A DNA stretch of 60,000 nt, taken from positions 141,501 through 201,500 of the forward strand of contig JAQGDQ010000221.1 in the NCBI GenBank assembly GCA_030141605.1, read 5' to 3'. A model generated the notes under the pieces. That model did not search any database and had not been told where the DNA came from. It saw only the letters and a list, made by a program, of their open reading frames with translations. Both the position numbers and the translations under genes were made by a program. Every line of letters begins with the position of its first letter. Within the stretch, counting starts at the first letter, position 1. Shown here piece by piece: positions 23,101 through 36,529 of the stretch. This stretch comes from Tubiluchus corallicola. Taxonomy: Eukaryota; Priapulida; Priapulimorpha; Priapulimorphida; Tubiluchidae.

Positions 23101-24067
23101 ACGACGTCTCCCAGTTATGATTTTCAAGTGAATGGCGGCAAATGCCATGCCTGAAAATTTCTATTCGTAGGTAATATATTTCAGTTCTTTGCAAAATTTC
23201 TTTGTTATTTAAGCGATAACAGTAAAATAATACCAACATACCGAGTGACTTGGCCTTTTCTTTAACTTTAAACAAAGTAAGAGTTTTGAATCACCTGAAA
23301 AACGTGTAATAAACTCCTAAGCCATGGCTATCGATTACTACTGCTATGATAATGAAAGGCTACACGGATTTCTAAAAATCTTAAAGCTAAAAGCCTTGAT
23401 AAAATTAAACAATGAAACGGAATTAAATTTGGATACTTTACAAAAACAGAAGTTGACCAACAAAAGCAAGATACTTTTTATCTGTGACTAAAATGGCCGA
23501 CCATAGATCATAAAACAGCTAACTACTATACTAAACAAGCTCACACTTCCCAAAAATTTTAACATTTTTCACGAATGATCAAAGAGAGCTTCAAATACAA
23601 ATATGCACAATCTTTTAATTAATTCATCTATATACAACTAGACTTGTAACCTTCCCACGCATCTCGGATCTGTTTGTGTTCAGCCGAAGTCCTTAAAGTG
23701 CTCCCAGGGATCTTAAGGATGTACAGAGCTTATTTACAAATAAATGCGATCTTGAAAAAGCGAAGAAATTATTCACAAAAGAATTTGTGGACGTCAATTA
23801 ACTGTGGCTAGAATAGACAAGTGTTTGTCCAAGATTCCCTTATTGTCCACGATTATCACTTAGTATGCTAAAACAGATTTAAATGCTATCACACCATATT
23901 TCTGCTGCATTTAAAGTCTGTCATATGATGAGAAGCCACGGTATGTTATTGCATTTCCACACACATTGCTACGTGTCCAAAGACTAGCAAAGCCACTCCA
24001 CAAAACGACGTCCAACATCAACGTTAGTTTCAGGCTGCTGGTGGTTTGCGTCGTCATGGCAACGGTG

Positions 24068-27000
24068 TCAGTGAACGACGGGCGCGAGCGGTTCTGCTTT
24101 GATGTTAGCTAAGTCCAAGTTTTTATCGACATCCTCATCAATTTCACCAATCACGGCACTGCAAAAATAAAAAACAAACTCAAAGTGACACCTTGACTTT
24201 AATCAAAGTGACACCAATCGCATAACACAAAATTTCGACTAACTCAAATAAAAAATTAAGGTCCATTTAATCAAAATACATGTAATTTACTTCGCCTAAC
24301 TCAAAAATGCAATTTACACTCTAGAAAAATAAAAAGTTTTGTGCAACTCAAAAACAGTATCGTCTTCCAAGAAAATTCTGATGTCTTACAAGTCGCGGCT
24401 CACAATTATTTTCTCCGGAAAGTCTTAGTCGGCGACGTGAAAACAATCACTCTATTTTCATTGTCTGTTCGAATTCACTGTCTCTGTCTAACACTTATCA
24501 TTGTCTCAGTGTGAAACTCGGTTTTTATGTTATTCTTTATGTAAATGTTCTGAAATCTTGTCGTTGATGTATAGAAGGGATGACTTCTATTTAGCTCGCC
24601 GTCTGGAGGAAGGATTCAGAGTTTTTATCAGTCTAGGTAGATTTGAGCTATGCAGAGCTATACTGTAGTCGTAAAACATTAGCAGTGGTCGACATTGTAA
24701 CCGGCTTTAGATTATTTTTTTTAAAATCTTTAGAGTTTTTTGCCGTGATTGCAAGACGTTGCCAAAATTTCTCAAAACCGATGAGACTAAATTGTTTTGA
24801 CTTGAAGTTTAAGATTGGGCCCTGTTAATCACAATATTTGCATTTTCATTGTTGGAACTGGGTAGAAATGTCAGGCTCGGGTAATAAACAATGCGGGTAA
24901 TTACTCAAGTAACAGTTGGAAACACTCTCATTTTGACATCAAATGGTTGGCAGGTCTGAGAAAGTAAACTAACTGGAACATATGCTCACAGCAAAGTAAA
25001 ATATTATTTGTGTGCTTGCAAACCAAAACAGTCCATAAGCCAGCATAATTAAAACTACGTTACAATACTTCAAAGTAGAATGCTCCAAAAATTTGGTCAA
25101 ATGTAAATTTTTTTTTGTTTTTTATAATAACAAACAGTAAACAGTAACTATATGGACTTTTATATTCTAGCATCAAATTGTCAAAAAAATTCTAAAGATA
25201 CTAAAAATCTAATTTTATAACCGTGTACCTAGTTTCTGGCTGGGTAAAACTTGTATTTTCAAACTCTGATAGAAGCAATCATTTTTCTTTGGGTTCTTTC
25301 TGCTGCCAAACCCAGATCTTCATCAGGAAGAGCCATCTACTGTATTTACACATGACATCAATGTGTTCTTGCAAAGTCCGTAGCAACCAACATTTCTACG
25401 GTTGCTAAGCGTTTTGTGGAAACACGACAAAAAACAATGGCAAACTTTATGATTTTCTCAAGATTATGTTTTTCATTGCCTGCACCTCAACTTCAACGTG
25501 GGATTATCTCAGATTAGAAATAACATAGAGCGATGAACTTGGTAGCAAAATGGTCCTCATGAAATGGAGATTCAGGATATGAGAATAACTAGAAAAGGTT
25601 AGTTGCCGACTTATACTAACGTTCTAAGCGAGTCAAAGTGACTTACACATTATCACCGCGAATGATGTATAATCCCAGGACGATTTGTTCAACACCCATC
25701 GATGAGCTGTAAACTCTCTCATGAGATTCATCCAAGATCAGATTGACTGTTTGATCAAAACCTTTTAATGTTCCCTAAAAGCAATGAAAACTATTGAGTG
25801 TTTAGCGAGCGTCTCCACTCATCAACATTCCAGTAACAATCCAGAAATGAAAACTGTTACATCCTATGATACAGTATTTGCTAATGAAATGCCAAGTAAC
25901 AAATATCTGATTAAAACAATACAACTTTTATTAAAAATTTAATTTACAACTGTTTAAAAAACATGTCACATGACAAAAAGACACATTTTTTAAAACAGTT
26001 GAAAATCAAAGTTTTTAATAAACATTGTGTTGTTTTAATAATAAATGCTTAAAGTGCTGTATAAATTGACAAATATCTTAATTGGCCTCTAAAATTAGTT
26101 AAAAATTCCAAATGACTCAGAAGCTCAAAAAATGTCAAAAGGGGAGAATTTTTGGAGCATTTTTTGAAGCTTAGCAAATGTTTAAAGCTGAATGGTGAAA
26201 TTATATTATTTAAGATCAGTTAAAATCAGAGTTTGTTTATTTCCCATCGGTTACCAATAATCCTCTAAATTTTTTAATGCACATTTTTTGTTTTTTAGTT
26301 TTTTGTTTCCTAAATTACTAAATTATATTATCGATTATAGTATAGCCTCTTTTTTGTATGCATAAGCCTTAAATTATCGCATGTTGATAATTATTGTATA
26401 AAGAGGAAACTGGGTGAACACTAGTCTCGTGAGAAGTGCCGAGATGCGAGAGCTAACTGTAGAAAAACAAGACTGCACCCCAGCCGAAACTGTGATATTA
26501 TAATAATTATTGTGTTTTACATTTCAAATAAAAAATATGCTTTTTATACGACTGCACTAGGTAAATATCAACATTCAAAAAAATGATAAACTGCCCACCT
26601 ATGTGTGCGACAAAAAAATTACCCAGGTGATTAGACGGAAACAGAAGTATTTTGACTGTCAGCCCTAATTTGAACAGGGTTTAAGATCTCTTGAAAAATC
26701 ATGTCATAAGATGATGCAAACTGCAAATATTTACTTCTAAAAAGTCTTTTACACTGTCGTCCTTTAACCCTTTCACTAGGGAAGGTGGCACACTGCCGCC
26801 TATGTTTTTCATGGAAGGCGCAGAAGGCGGTAGACAGACGCCCTAGCTCAGCAGTAAGTGCAGTCACCCAGGTTTGTTTATTTCACTGATACAGCCATGC
26901 AAAACATTGTAGAAAAGTTTAACAGCCGTGGGATTGCGGTTGTTTCGCAACAAGTAACGCCAATCAGCATCTGAAGTCAGGGTGCATTCCACAATACTGT

Positions 27001-28178
27001 GTTATATGATACATTCTCACACAAAAATCACTTGTTGATGGTTGGTGAAACATATGTTTAGTGACTTGTTCTGCATTTTTTATAAAATGATTGTATATTA
27101 TGGATTAGTATTGTGTCTTTTGTGAAAATTAGTTTCCAAATAAAAGTATATGCTTATTTGTGAAGGTTAGCGCGTGTGTGAGTGCATGGGTGCATGCATG
27201 TATGCGTGCACGTGTACAACAAATAAAACTAATATTCAATATTTGTGTTTAATAACAGGCGGCTATTTGTTTATTTACAAGATTCTGTTTTAGTAACACA
27301 CCACAAGAAGTTACAGTCAAATGTGCAAAGCATATGGTCCGTTTAAAATGCAAAGTTCTACAGAGTGAAAGGGTTAAGATGTCGTTCATCTGAAGTCTAC
27401 TTCAACATTTCGTTGAACAATGAATATAAAAACCAGTACTCACCACAATATTTCGACCATCTGAAGTAATTATGGATACTGTATCTATAGTTTGCATGTT
27501 AAAAAAAATTCAAAAACTACAAGCCTTCCTCATATAACAATTGTGTAACAGACACTATAAAGGAAAACAAAATGATTTTTTACCCCATTATGAACTATGG
27601 CCAAAACTATACATTTTAACGCCATTCATAATGCCAAAGTGTTTCTGATATTTAACTAATACGTGGGTTAAAAACTTAATTAACGGTGGCCTAGTTATGA
27701 TATAACCACCAAACACAATTTTCAACAGAATAAACATTCCATGAGTGTGTTGCACATGTTTGCAAAAGCAAAAATCAAAGTACAGTGCTACTGTACAACA
27801 TTCAGTCTGACACAAAAACTCAGCAAATTTTAAGTTGAGAATTCGAATTGGTGTGTAAATTAGGGCATTTTTAAGTCATGCTCTCAAAAGAAAACTTTTT
27901 GAGCTGAGCTGGCTTAGCATGTACGCAACATGATGAGTTGGCTTAGCATGTACGTAAGATGGTTAAAGAATGCTCGATAAAGCTGGAATTCTCAAGGTTA
28001 CCTTAAATTCTGAACTGAAAGTAAACCTACATAGTACAAATCATATTTTAAAATTTGAATTTTAAGATGATTGTGTGCTTTTAAATGTATACAGCATATT
28101 TATATTTTACACTAAAAATACACAAATAGCTAAGTTACAAAGGATACGATTAATGTACTGCTCTAACGCTGAGGCCAT
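24068..28178 (-). CDS. LSM8: U6 snRNA-associated Sm-like protein LSm8
   Basis: Nuclear Sm-fold subunit of the LSm2-8 ring that binds the 3' oligo(U) of U6 snRNA in pre-mRNA splicing. Four coding exons, transcribed right to left: 28178-28148 (MASALEQYIN plus one base), 27484-27444 (TVSIITSDGRNIV), 25774-25647 (GTLKGFDQTVNLILD through LGLYIIRGDN), 24158-24068 (AVIGEIDEDVDK to EPLAPVVH, TGA at 24070-24068). Phases join without a gap and give 96 aa, the length of human LSm8. The Sm1 motif spans exons 2-3; Sm2 is GLYIIRGDNVAVIG. Exon 1 is 31 coding bases and exon 2 is 41. The first donor, gtatcc, is weak. It could only be confused with other LSm proteins, but IRGDN and the EPLAPVVH tail point to LSm8. 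Confidence 0.95.
24159..25646 (-). other. LSM8 intron 3
   Basis: It holds family K repeat copy 2 (25010-25614), whose end lies 33 bp from the exon 3 donor. The open frame at 24643-24828 shows no family feature. Confidence 0.7.
25010..25614. repeat. dispersed repeat family K, copy 2
   Basis: It matches 9481-10104 in the same orientation; the shared block atcaggaagagccatctact and the final ttgccgacttat are nearly identical. It is one of three copies in the window. Confidence 0.7.
25775..27443 (-). other. LSM8 intron 2
   Basis: It contains the second piggyBac-like MITE (26764-27377), whose end lies 66 bp from the exon 2 donor, and short AT-rich repeats near 25890-26060. No further exon was seen. 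Confidence 0.7.
26764..27377. mobile_element. TTAA-flanked MITE, piggyBac-like ends, copy 2
   Basis: The ends are TTAACCCTTTCACTAG and AGTGAAAGGGTTAA. It is inverted relative to 4962-5560, with the shared block caccacaagaagttacagtc. It carries a (GT)n patch where copy 1 has CA repeats. Confidence 0.85.
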
Positions 28179-28275
28179 CTGTAGTCGATTTTTTCTATAA
28201 TTGTCTATATAGAAACATTAATACCTGAAATGTGAAAAAATACATTAAAAATGAAGAACACAACACAAGGCTTAT

Positions 28276-28820
28276 GAATACGCCTGTAACGATACATCGT
28301 GATACCTTTTGTAACGATACATGTATCGTCAAAATGCACCAGTATCGCAATAATGTGAATCATTGATATTTAGCGCAAGCTAGACTGCCCGCAGATTAAA
28401 ATAATGTGAAATAATTCAAGCTACAGTTGTATTCAATCAGTGCAGTGAGCGCAGCATATATGGGCAGCTTGACTTCGACACAGGCAGACTGCAGACCAAT
28501 GCATTTATAACAATGTATAGTATGCTAATTACATTTTTGCTTATAAGTTTCTGAAATGGCTTGCAGCAAATGTGAACTAAAAAACACACCAGCATATTTT
28601 AAATCAAAAACATTTGAAATGTCTTGCATTTCTGGTGGTTTACAATGCAAATAATACAACAACATAAATAGAAATCAAACAGTTTGCTGAATTATTTCAG
28701 AACTTACCAATTTTAAAATTGTTTAATAAATCTAATATAAATATACAATATAACAGCTTAATCTAGTTTTTTGTATTAAAGCCTGCAAACGTTAACTCAT
28801 TGTGTATTGTTACAGCCCTA
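28276..28820. mobile_element. hAT-like MITE (TACGCCTGTAACGATAC ... GTTACAGCCCTA)
   Basis: The ends are inverted around gtaacgatac / gtattgttac. The flanks are cttatgaa and cttatctc, a partly decayed 8-bp duplication. Its right part resembles 16560-16883. Confidence 0.65.
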
Positions 28821-29053
28821 CTTATCTCAGTAACAATGGTTCGGTGAATGATTTATTATGAAAAGTGATTTAATTGAGCTATACAAACTTTCACAAAGTG
28901 TCTATACTATAGTATGATAAAAATTTGATTGTGCCTTAATATTTTTATGCAGATTATGAAATTATTTATTTAGGATACAAATTCCTACATTTGCAATATG
29001 TCAAGAATGCAAGCCAGAAAACTTTATTTTGTAAATGGCAGTTTCGTTGGAAT

Positions 29054-29460
29054 CAGGGTTCCCACAGAATTTTAAAATAAATTTCCCTGACTTTTCTATA
29101 TAATTCCTCGAGTAAATATTGATTTTCCATGACCAAGATAAGCAGAAACTACATTACCAGTATACATATTCAGACACTTTTGTGTATGCACATTCAGACG
29201 TATACTAATATAAAATAGGTCAGCCAATCATTATTTTTGGAATAGAAATTGAAAACTGTAAACCTGCCATAGCAAAATTTCATTTGAACATGAATCGCGG
29301 AAAAATATCGGTTCAGGGTGATTATTTTTGCAACCCGCTCCAATTTCCCAGACTCTTCTGCCCCATTTTCATCATTTTTCCTGACTTTTTAGTAAATTAT
29401 TCCATGACTTTCCAGGATAGCCTGTATTTTCAAGGATTTTTCCTGACCATGGGAGCCCTG
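29054..29460. mobile_element. hAT-like MITE (CAGGGTTCCCACAG ... GGGAGCCCTG)
   Basis: The inverted ends are cagggttccca and gggagccctg. The flanks gttggaat and gtggaatc look like an 8-bp duplication with a small change. The interior repeats ccctgactttt and cctgaccatg motifs. Confidence 0.7.
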
Positions 29461-29754
29461 GTGGAATCAGTCCTCAAATTGTAGATTCATCTATAAATTA
29501 TGTTCTTCTGTGATCTTCAATAGAAGACTTGATTTTCCCAGGCCACTCTAAACTTAGCTACTATCTTCATATGACTCAGTGAGTGCAGTTTAGTAGAAGC
29601 TACCAAACATTTTTTGTCTGCGTGTGTGCTTTATGTTCTAATCAGAGGAACTTGCTGTTATACAACATTTTGTAGCATACTGGCTTATCTAGTTTCAAAC
29701 TGGTAGATTTATTATCAAGTGAAGGCACTGATCAAAACGCTTTTGAATTTGATG

Positions 29755-29850
29755 CGATACTTAAGACTTTTATTCTTATTATAGACACAATACTTAAGAC
29801 TTTTATTCTTATTATAGACACGATACTTAAGACTTTTATTCTTATTATGT
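29755..29850. repeat. 33-bp tandem repeat, about 3 copies
   Basis: tacttaagacttttattctt begins at 29758, 29791 and 29824 with near-perfect identity, indicating a young array. Confidence 0.9.
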
Positions 29851-32800
29851 ATTCTTTATATTCTTAATATTATACTAATATATACTATTTTATTCTTATA
29901 TAGCACTTCTCATTTAAACAAGTGGACACCATTACAGTGCCAACATTTTGCAAGTGATAGAGTCACATCACCGTGAACTCTTTTTAGTTTTATGAGAAAA
30001 TTTTCCATTGTGATAAACTTTTCCTTTTGTGTTGACTAAAGTACGTGAACATTTTGTCGGTAGACTATGAGGTGGAGATTGTCCTTACAAATGTACTACA
30101 TGCAACGTGACGAAGATGTGAATTAAAAGTGGTTAGTCATCAAGCAAGAAAGAACAAAAAATTAAAACACATTTAAATTGTAATTGTAATTTATTTTCCA
30201 CTTCAGCACAATTACATTATCACATTGTAATTGTTATACATCAAATCAATTGTAATTACAATAATTGTAAAAGAACTATATTAATATAGTTACTAATTGC
30301 ATAGTTTACCAACAGGAAATATATGCTGCACAGCGGTCAAGAAGCAAAGCTTGTAAGACCACCATGAAAAGTGGAGAAAAAACTGCTTAATTAAGAGGAG
30401 AAAGAATTATAGAAAAACAAGGAATGGTTAAGATAAAATAATACACAAAGATAGAGAAAAGAGAAATGAAATAGAAAGGAGTTCAGCAGAGACGCGATGC
30501 AAAAGTATGAAATTATAAACTGTAAAGTAACCAGTCGTGGGATGTATTGTAACTATCACACTTCACGGCAAAACCCAAAATGCGTTATATTTATAAGTAA
30601 GATTTGAGCAAAAGAGATTTCAAATATCTTTTAAAGCCAAATAACTTTCGATGTGTTGTGACATAAATTGATATTTTAAATGTCATAAATTGATATTTTA
30701 AAAATGACAGTGAAATGATCCCACATAATTGATCAAGTTTGGCCATCTTATTCATTGACGAAGTCGATCTAGTTGAACCACAGCTGCATCAACGTTTATG
30801 GTGGTACTTACCCTAACAAAAAACGGAAGCCACAAAATGAATTAATTATGGCTTCAACTACTTATGATCACTACTGATTATAATTTATAGCCTGAGTGAG
30901 GCAAAGCACTAAAAATGTTACAAAACCCTAAAAAATTTGTAAGACAGAAAAAAGTATCATTACACCAGCACCTGTTGGACCTTTTCCGTTTTATTATCTA
31001 ATCATAAAATACGCAAGAAGAAATTCGTTACAAAATCACAAGCAGAAATTTTTTTAAAGACTAAAGAACGTACTGAAAACGATTTTCGAAATCGTGCAGT
31101 CAGCAATGTGAAAAACCCTTGTAAGTTAAACTTCCTCTTCGTTAACGTTTGCACGCAACGTGTTTTATTTTGTATCCACATAGCCTCGTCTGCTCACTGT
31201 CCAGTGCTGTAAGAGCAATGTTAATAAAGATACATCATGCACTACATACTTGCCCTGACTGCTTACAACAAATGAATACTTTAAAATGTGCTCTTTTTTA
31301 TTTTATGTGAGTGAGCGAGACAGTGAAGACTATTGCATATAGGTGTAGTTGCTGCGTTTTTTGTGAATTCTCAATTTTTATGAATACGTTTATCAGTAAG
31401 TAAATGCAAGCATTCTGGAATACAAAATAGTGGGAAGGGTGAATAAATTTTCTTATTGTAGATTTCACATAGCACACTTATCATATTATAAATACCCAAC
31501 CAAAACTGATAACATGATTAAGATGCATATAGAACCTTGCAGTTGCATATCATCTTGTGTTACCAATTACGTTAAATCAAGTCAAATTACATGATTTATT
31601 GTCTACAAAGGATATATAATTACAATTAAATGACACATCAGAATAAAACATATATTTATGTTAGTTACAGACTCAATGGATTAAAATCAAACAAGCAAAA
31701 TAACAGCCAGCATTCTTAATTCTGCCTATTTTAAATTCAAAATCAAAACTTTAAATTTACTATTTACCTGTTAACAAACATCATTTAAAATTGAACAGAC
31801 TATAGCTGACGAGTATAATAGCTTACGAGCTTTTAATATTGCTCTTAAAATCATGTCACCACAATTCACCATAATAAAGAATTATACAATAATCACACGC
31901 GCATGATAATAATTATTTGATAGTCAATCGTGATGAAAACTTAACGTCTAATTTACTATACATAATTGAAAGTATGAAGAACCATGCAGTATGTGGCAAT
32001 TAAAGCTTACGAATGTTGTATTTTTCTAGCAAAAAGCTTTTATTTGGCTGATGCAGTAGTACATAGCATACAATACAGCAAATACATTCCAGGTCTTAAA
32101 ACAAATTTAACAAAACCATATTTACGAATATAAAATAAAAAGTCGCATAAAGTGTTGCGATACTACGCAGTATTTAATAATACTAACTATGATAATACAA
32201 TATGCAAACAAAAAGTTTTAGGTCAACAGTCAAGTATATAATTATCATAACTAAAATGCTGCTTAAAGAGCAGCAAGAATTTTCTCAAAATTTTTATTAT
32301 ATTTTATTATTATATTATTGTGTTTTTTTATTAATTTTGTCAGGTAGATGGTATTGACAATGAAGTCATTAAAATTTAATGCTTGTCCTTCTGGTTAAAA
32401 TTGTCTTGGAAAATTGGAAATGTATCCCACAAAGATGACAACTATTGATTAAAGAACTTTGTTCTTTCCTTTAGTCATATTTGCTCATAAATTACCTGCG
32501 AATTTTTTCAAACGAAAGTGGTTAAGCGTGTCTAGATGCTTTATTTTTTCTAATTCTTGGTTGGCATTTCCTGTTTTCCGATTGCGGATCATCACTTACA
32601 GGAAGTACAGAAAATAAAGACTTAGAAAACATCATATTCAATATGTCTCTTGTTTTGCAAAAAAGCTTGAAAATAATCGTTTTTCCCGTATGTTCCAAAT
32701 CGAAAAATAAACTCGTATTGAGCTATACGAGACCGCGATGGTTCACTTGTGTTACTATTTATTGATTTTTGGCTGTCAAAACAACTGTCTAAAGAAATTT

Positions 32801-33459
32801 ATAAATCCGGAAGTAATACCTATTAACAAGATAGATTCTACCGTCCATTCTGTAACAATCAGTAAACTTGAAACGATACATAATAAAGATGAAAGTTTAG
32901 AGCCTAGTTTAGTAGACGTAATAAATGCATACTAAACTATGCGGTATATGCCAGTTCAAACCTACGAGTGTTCCGGATAGTCCAATGAAAATCTTGGCTT
33001 TAGCTGATGTAACAGTACGTAGTAAGTAGCAAAAACACTAAAGGCCTGAAAGAAGAACCATATTTACAAACGTTATGGGGAAATTCATCACGGCGTATTT
33101 CATTTATTAACACTCGCCTAAGTAACATGACAAAATACTTTTTTATATAAACATATTTCACTAATCTCAGGATTAACAATAAACCATTACAAATGCCTAA
33201 TTAAAGTTTCTTCTGAGGTAATAAATTGAACTTGACACACACAGAAGAGAAGATATATATCATAATGATGCGGCAGAGAAAATTTTACAGCTAAAGGTGA
33301 AATTACATAGGTGAGCTATAGACTTTTACAAATCATTGCAACATAGAATATCAAAGTGGTCTCTTAGTTCTTGTAATAAAGTTTCCGTCAGTAAAGCTTT
33401 ATTATTAGATACTGGTAAAGCATCTGAACCAAATTTAACTAATTTCATCACTTCCACAA

Positions 33460-34010
33460 CAGTTAAGCTATAAAAGTTTAAAAAAGGCTGAAGTAATGAA
33501 ATTCATTATCAATTTAATTGATTTTAAGATTTGGCATAAGCAGAGCAATATAACAGGTAATGAGTACGATTGTCAATACACAATTACAATAACAGCAGAC
33601 ACGGGTGAAGGACATAAGGTGCGTTCATACAGAGAATAGTTTAAAGCATTTTTATCAAGACGCGTAATCTACATGTCAAAGTTACAGCATAACGTGGCCC
33701 TGAAAAGTAGCAGTAAAGTAGTCGATATTTGGGGCGAAGACTACAGATTAGAGCTTTTTTAAACTATACAGAGAAAGTGAGTTTTGTATTTCAGTATCTA
33801 ATTGATTCCAGAGTTTAAAGCAAGAAGGAATAAAACTTGTTTGAATATACATGGTGTTAAGCCTTATCAGTGTTAATGTATTGGAATGCCATAAGTTATA
33901 TTCACTTCTCTCAGAGGTATGCAGTGCTAATAAATCACTAAGATAAGCAGGGCAAGTAGCACTGACAATCTTATAAAATCTTATGTTACTTCGATGTTAA
34001 TTACGGGTAC
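33460..34010 (-). mobile_element. 3' end of a non-LTR retrotransposon, decayed
   Basis: The reverse complement gives frame-shifted pieces typical of the C-terminus of Jockey/CR1-like ORF2: SFIPSCFKLWNQLDTEIQNS, then a GPRYA segment and a KNALNYSLYERTLCPSP segment. Stops and frameshifts abound. No catalytic RT motif is in the fragment. Confidence 0.65.
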
Positions 34011-35761
34011 AGCAGCCATCATCGCCCCTAATAACTCACTAACACATTCTTCAATACATTTACAGTGCACCAATTATTAGATGCGTTTGTTTTTTCTTTG
34101 TTTGGTATAATATGGCTGAGACTAGTTGGTGAATCAGTCAAAATACACAAAATAAGTACTAACTATGTCATCAACTTTGGTTGTTCTGCTATGATAGGAC
34201 TTAGGTACCAGTCTAACAAGATTCTATTCAGAACCACGAGTTATTACTAGAAAACCCGCCTTACGAGAGGGTCACTTAAGCTCTACTACATGATGGATAT
34301 TAAGTATTATAACAGTAGTCTCAGCTTAGGGCTTCTTATTTTATAATGGTGAAAACGTATCAAACCAATCTCAGTAACAAAGCGTCGTCAGTCAGTACAA
34401 GCATAGGCATTAAACGTTAACAATGGGAAAGTTAGAAAATAGTTTTCGACAAATCTTTGATTAAATCTTTGCCGTTTTGTTGGTCCATGTCTTTCTGCCG
34501 TGGTCATTTAATTTTTCTCCTTGGACTTTATTTCTCTTTGATCTTTCTAGGTAAATGGCATAATCGGTGTTTCATTTTTGAACTGGTTCCCTATAGTTAA
34601 GGCACTGCAACTAAACTATGCAGTTAGCTTAAGACGGCTAAAAAGAAATTGAGCTTACAAAAAACTGAGAAAGCAAGTTCAGCTATCTCCTCGTGGAACA
34701 AATGATTGGGTGTGAAAGATAGACTTTACGTACTAACATGGCACTGAATTAAATGTGGTACCAAAGTAGTTGTAAAAGTTTAATGTTTTGCTCGGGAAGT
34801 TGGCGTCTTGGTCAGCGTTTTTTTACTACTTCTGTGTAATTCAATTTTCAATTAAACAATATTCAATTTACCGTGAGAATAAAAGATTTTTCAATGGTGA
34901 AGAAATTCCACGCTGTGATGCTAATTTTCTTTCCACTCAAACGTTTTGCAAACATCATAATCTGAAATTAGACCTGTAGCTAAAATTATAATTATTGAAT
35001 TGCTTCACATCGGTTTTATTGTTTAAGATATTCAGTTTAACGAAGTTCCTCAGTTCGGCTTTAGTGCAACAAACTAGTCATCACACTTATGTTCCGCATC
35101 TTTTAAAATAATTCGGACAGCGTTTTCTGAACGCTGTTGTAAGTTTACGTTCTGTGCTACCCTTTGCCACCCCTTCCCAGTTGATCGGCTATATATCATA
35201 CTAAATTTTAACGAAATGTTTTATGTTGGAATAAACAATAAGTGATTTGGTTTGATTTGTACTTTAACCAATGATGCTCTGTAAAGTTAATATTACACAA
35301 ATGCTGCTAAAAGACCAGTAAGAGTTTTCACAAACTCTTGTCAATTGTAGATGATAATAGCAATAGAGACTCTATAAACGCTTTTAAGACTAATATATAT
35401 TTACAGTGTAGTAACCCCACAAACAATATAAGTTGGTAATTTTAAATAATTTTTAATGAAATAACTGTGACACTTTAAATTTGCTCCGTTATGGAAATGA
35501 TATAAGCTTAATAGACAATCATCATGTTAGTCAGTTTCGCAACATAAAGACAGCCAGTGGCATACACAAGAACGTTACAATTATTAAAATTTGTTAATAC
35601 AAGGTAAAGATGACATGAAAGTAGTAAAAACTCTTCGGGCACGCATAAGTTTAAGTACGTGAAAGAAAATATTGAGTCAATTATTCGGAGTTGTTTGAGT
35701 CGATTATCGACGCTTTTTATATACATTTGAATAAGAGTGACCCCTACCAGACGTTTTTGAG

Positions 35762-36337
35762 TTAAAGGAAGACCGGACGATTGTTTAGACTCATTTTAAT
35801 TTATTGTCAAAATATACATTTTCTTGCCTATTCATTGCCATAGAGTATATAGGCATATGCATTGCCTATAAAAGTTAGCAATTGTTTCTTATATTTGAAT
35901 AATCAGCTTAGAAAGTTAATTAACGGCAACCGAACACAGCTATGGCTTACGTCAGAAACTAACCACAGTTTGCGCAATGGCAAGCATCTTCCCTTGCGCG
36001 TCAAGCCCGTTTGCGTAAGTGTTGCTGCTTAAACCGTGATGTCACGAAAATGGGCTTTACATCATATGACGTCAGAAACTAACACTGCAGTTCATGATCA
36101 TGCTTATCACGGTACCGCCTTCTATTTGTCGGCCACGCGAATGTGACAAAAAGGCGCCGCTGCCAATCTTGGGAGATTCATGGAGCCGCGCGTAGCTTTG
36201 AAAGTTTAACGAAATTTGAGTATCCGAGGTAATTATTATTTAATCTAAACTTTGATTTAAAGAAGCTTTTGTAGTTTTCAATATTCTAGAGTATTCTTCA
36301 TTCTGAACTAATGTTTACACAATCATCCAGTTTTCCT
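35762..36337. mobile_element. M1-family TTAA MITE, copy 3
   Basis: It starts TTAAAGGAAGACCGGACGAT and ends acaatcatccagttttcct. It is inverted relative to the 12476 copy and shares actaacactgcagttcatga and caaaaaggcgccg with the 14443 copy. It lies about 120 bp downstream of receptor exon 2. Confidence 0.8.
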
Positions 36338-36460
36338 GAATTACGCGATTAACCGTCACTCTAATAAACGGCGCCTACTCTACGTTTGTTCTCCTATTTC
36401 CATTAATAGCGTAAATTGCCAAGTGACTCGTTCAGAGCATAAAATTACTATATACTATAC

Positions 36461-36529
36461 CTCATATTTTTCATTTTTATCAAGATCTTCATAGAAAACA
36501 TCATGCAAGAAATCGACGGGTTCTTCAGC
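36461..36529 (-). CDS. gustatory-receptor-like gene, exon 2 (69 bases)
   Basis: It encodes AEEPVDFLHDVFYEDLDKNE plus KYE, with acceptor ttttatttag and donor gtatag. The phase-0 join with exon 1 at 37267 (donor gtaaat) avoids the stop at 37242-37240 that closes exon 1's long frame. Confidence 0.75.

Larger units (their letters stand above)
18285..24067. other. intergenic region, mobile DNA, no gene seen
   Basis: It lies between CRELD exon B and the LSM8 stop. I recognise five or more small transposons (18693-19454, 19619-20000, 20666-21153, 21977-22490, about 22795-23100) and a degenerate 5S-like patch near 21905. The 80-codon frame at 20328-20570 is open on both strands and has no family signature. 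Confidence 0.6.
28179..36460. other. long stretch without a recognised gene; MITEs, LINE debris, degenerate repeats
   Basis: It lies between LSM8 and the last seen receptor exon. It holds MITEs (28276-28820, 29054-29460, 35762-36337), a 33-bp tandem repeat, a LINE 3' end (33460-34010), a LINE-like 3' tail near 35190-35260 and two diverged copies of one segment (31979-32170, 32938-33100). The receptor's TM7 exon should lie here if the gene is intact, but I did not find it. Confidence 0.5.

Noticed and set aside
26631-26867. 78-codon minus-strand frame
   Set aside because: It straddles the end of the TTAA MITE in LSM8 intron 2.
34065-34250. Plus-strand frame after an acceptor-like atttacag
   Set aside because: No family feature, no partner exon, and it lies in repeat debris beside a LINE fragment.
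35508-35726. Minus-strand frame considered as the receptor TM7 exon
   Set aside because: It lacks the TYhhhhhQF-type motif and any phase-0 acceptor matching exon 2's donor.
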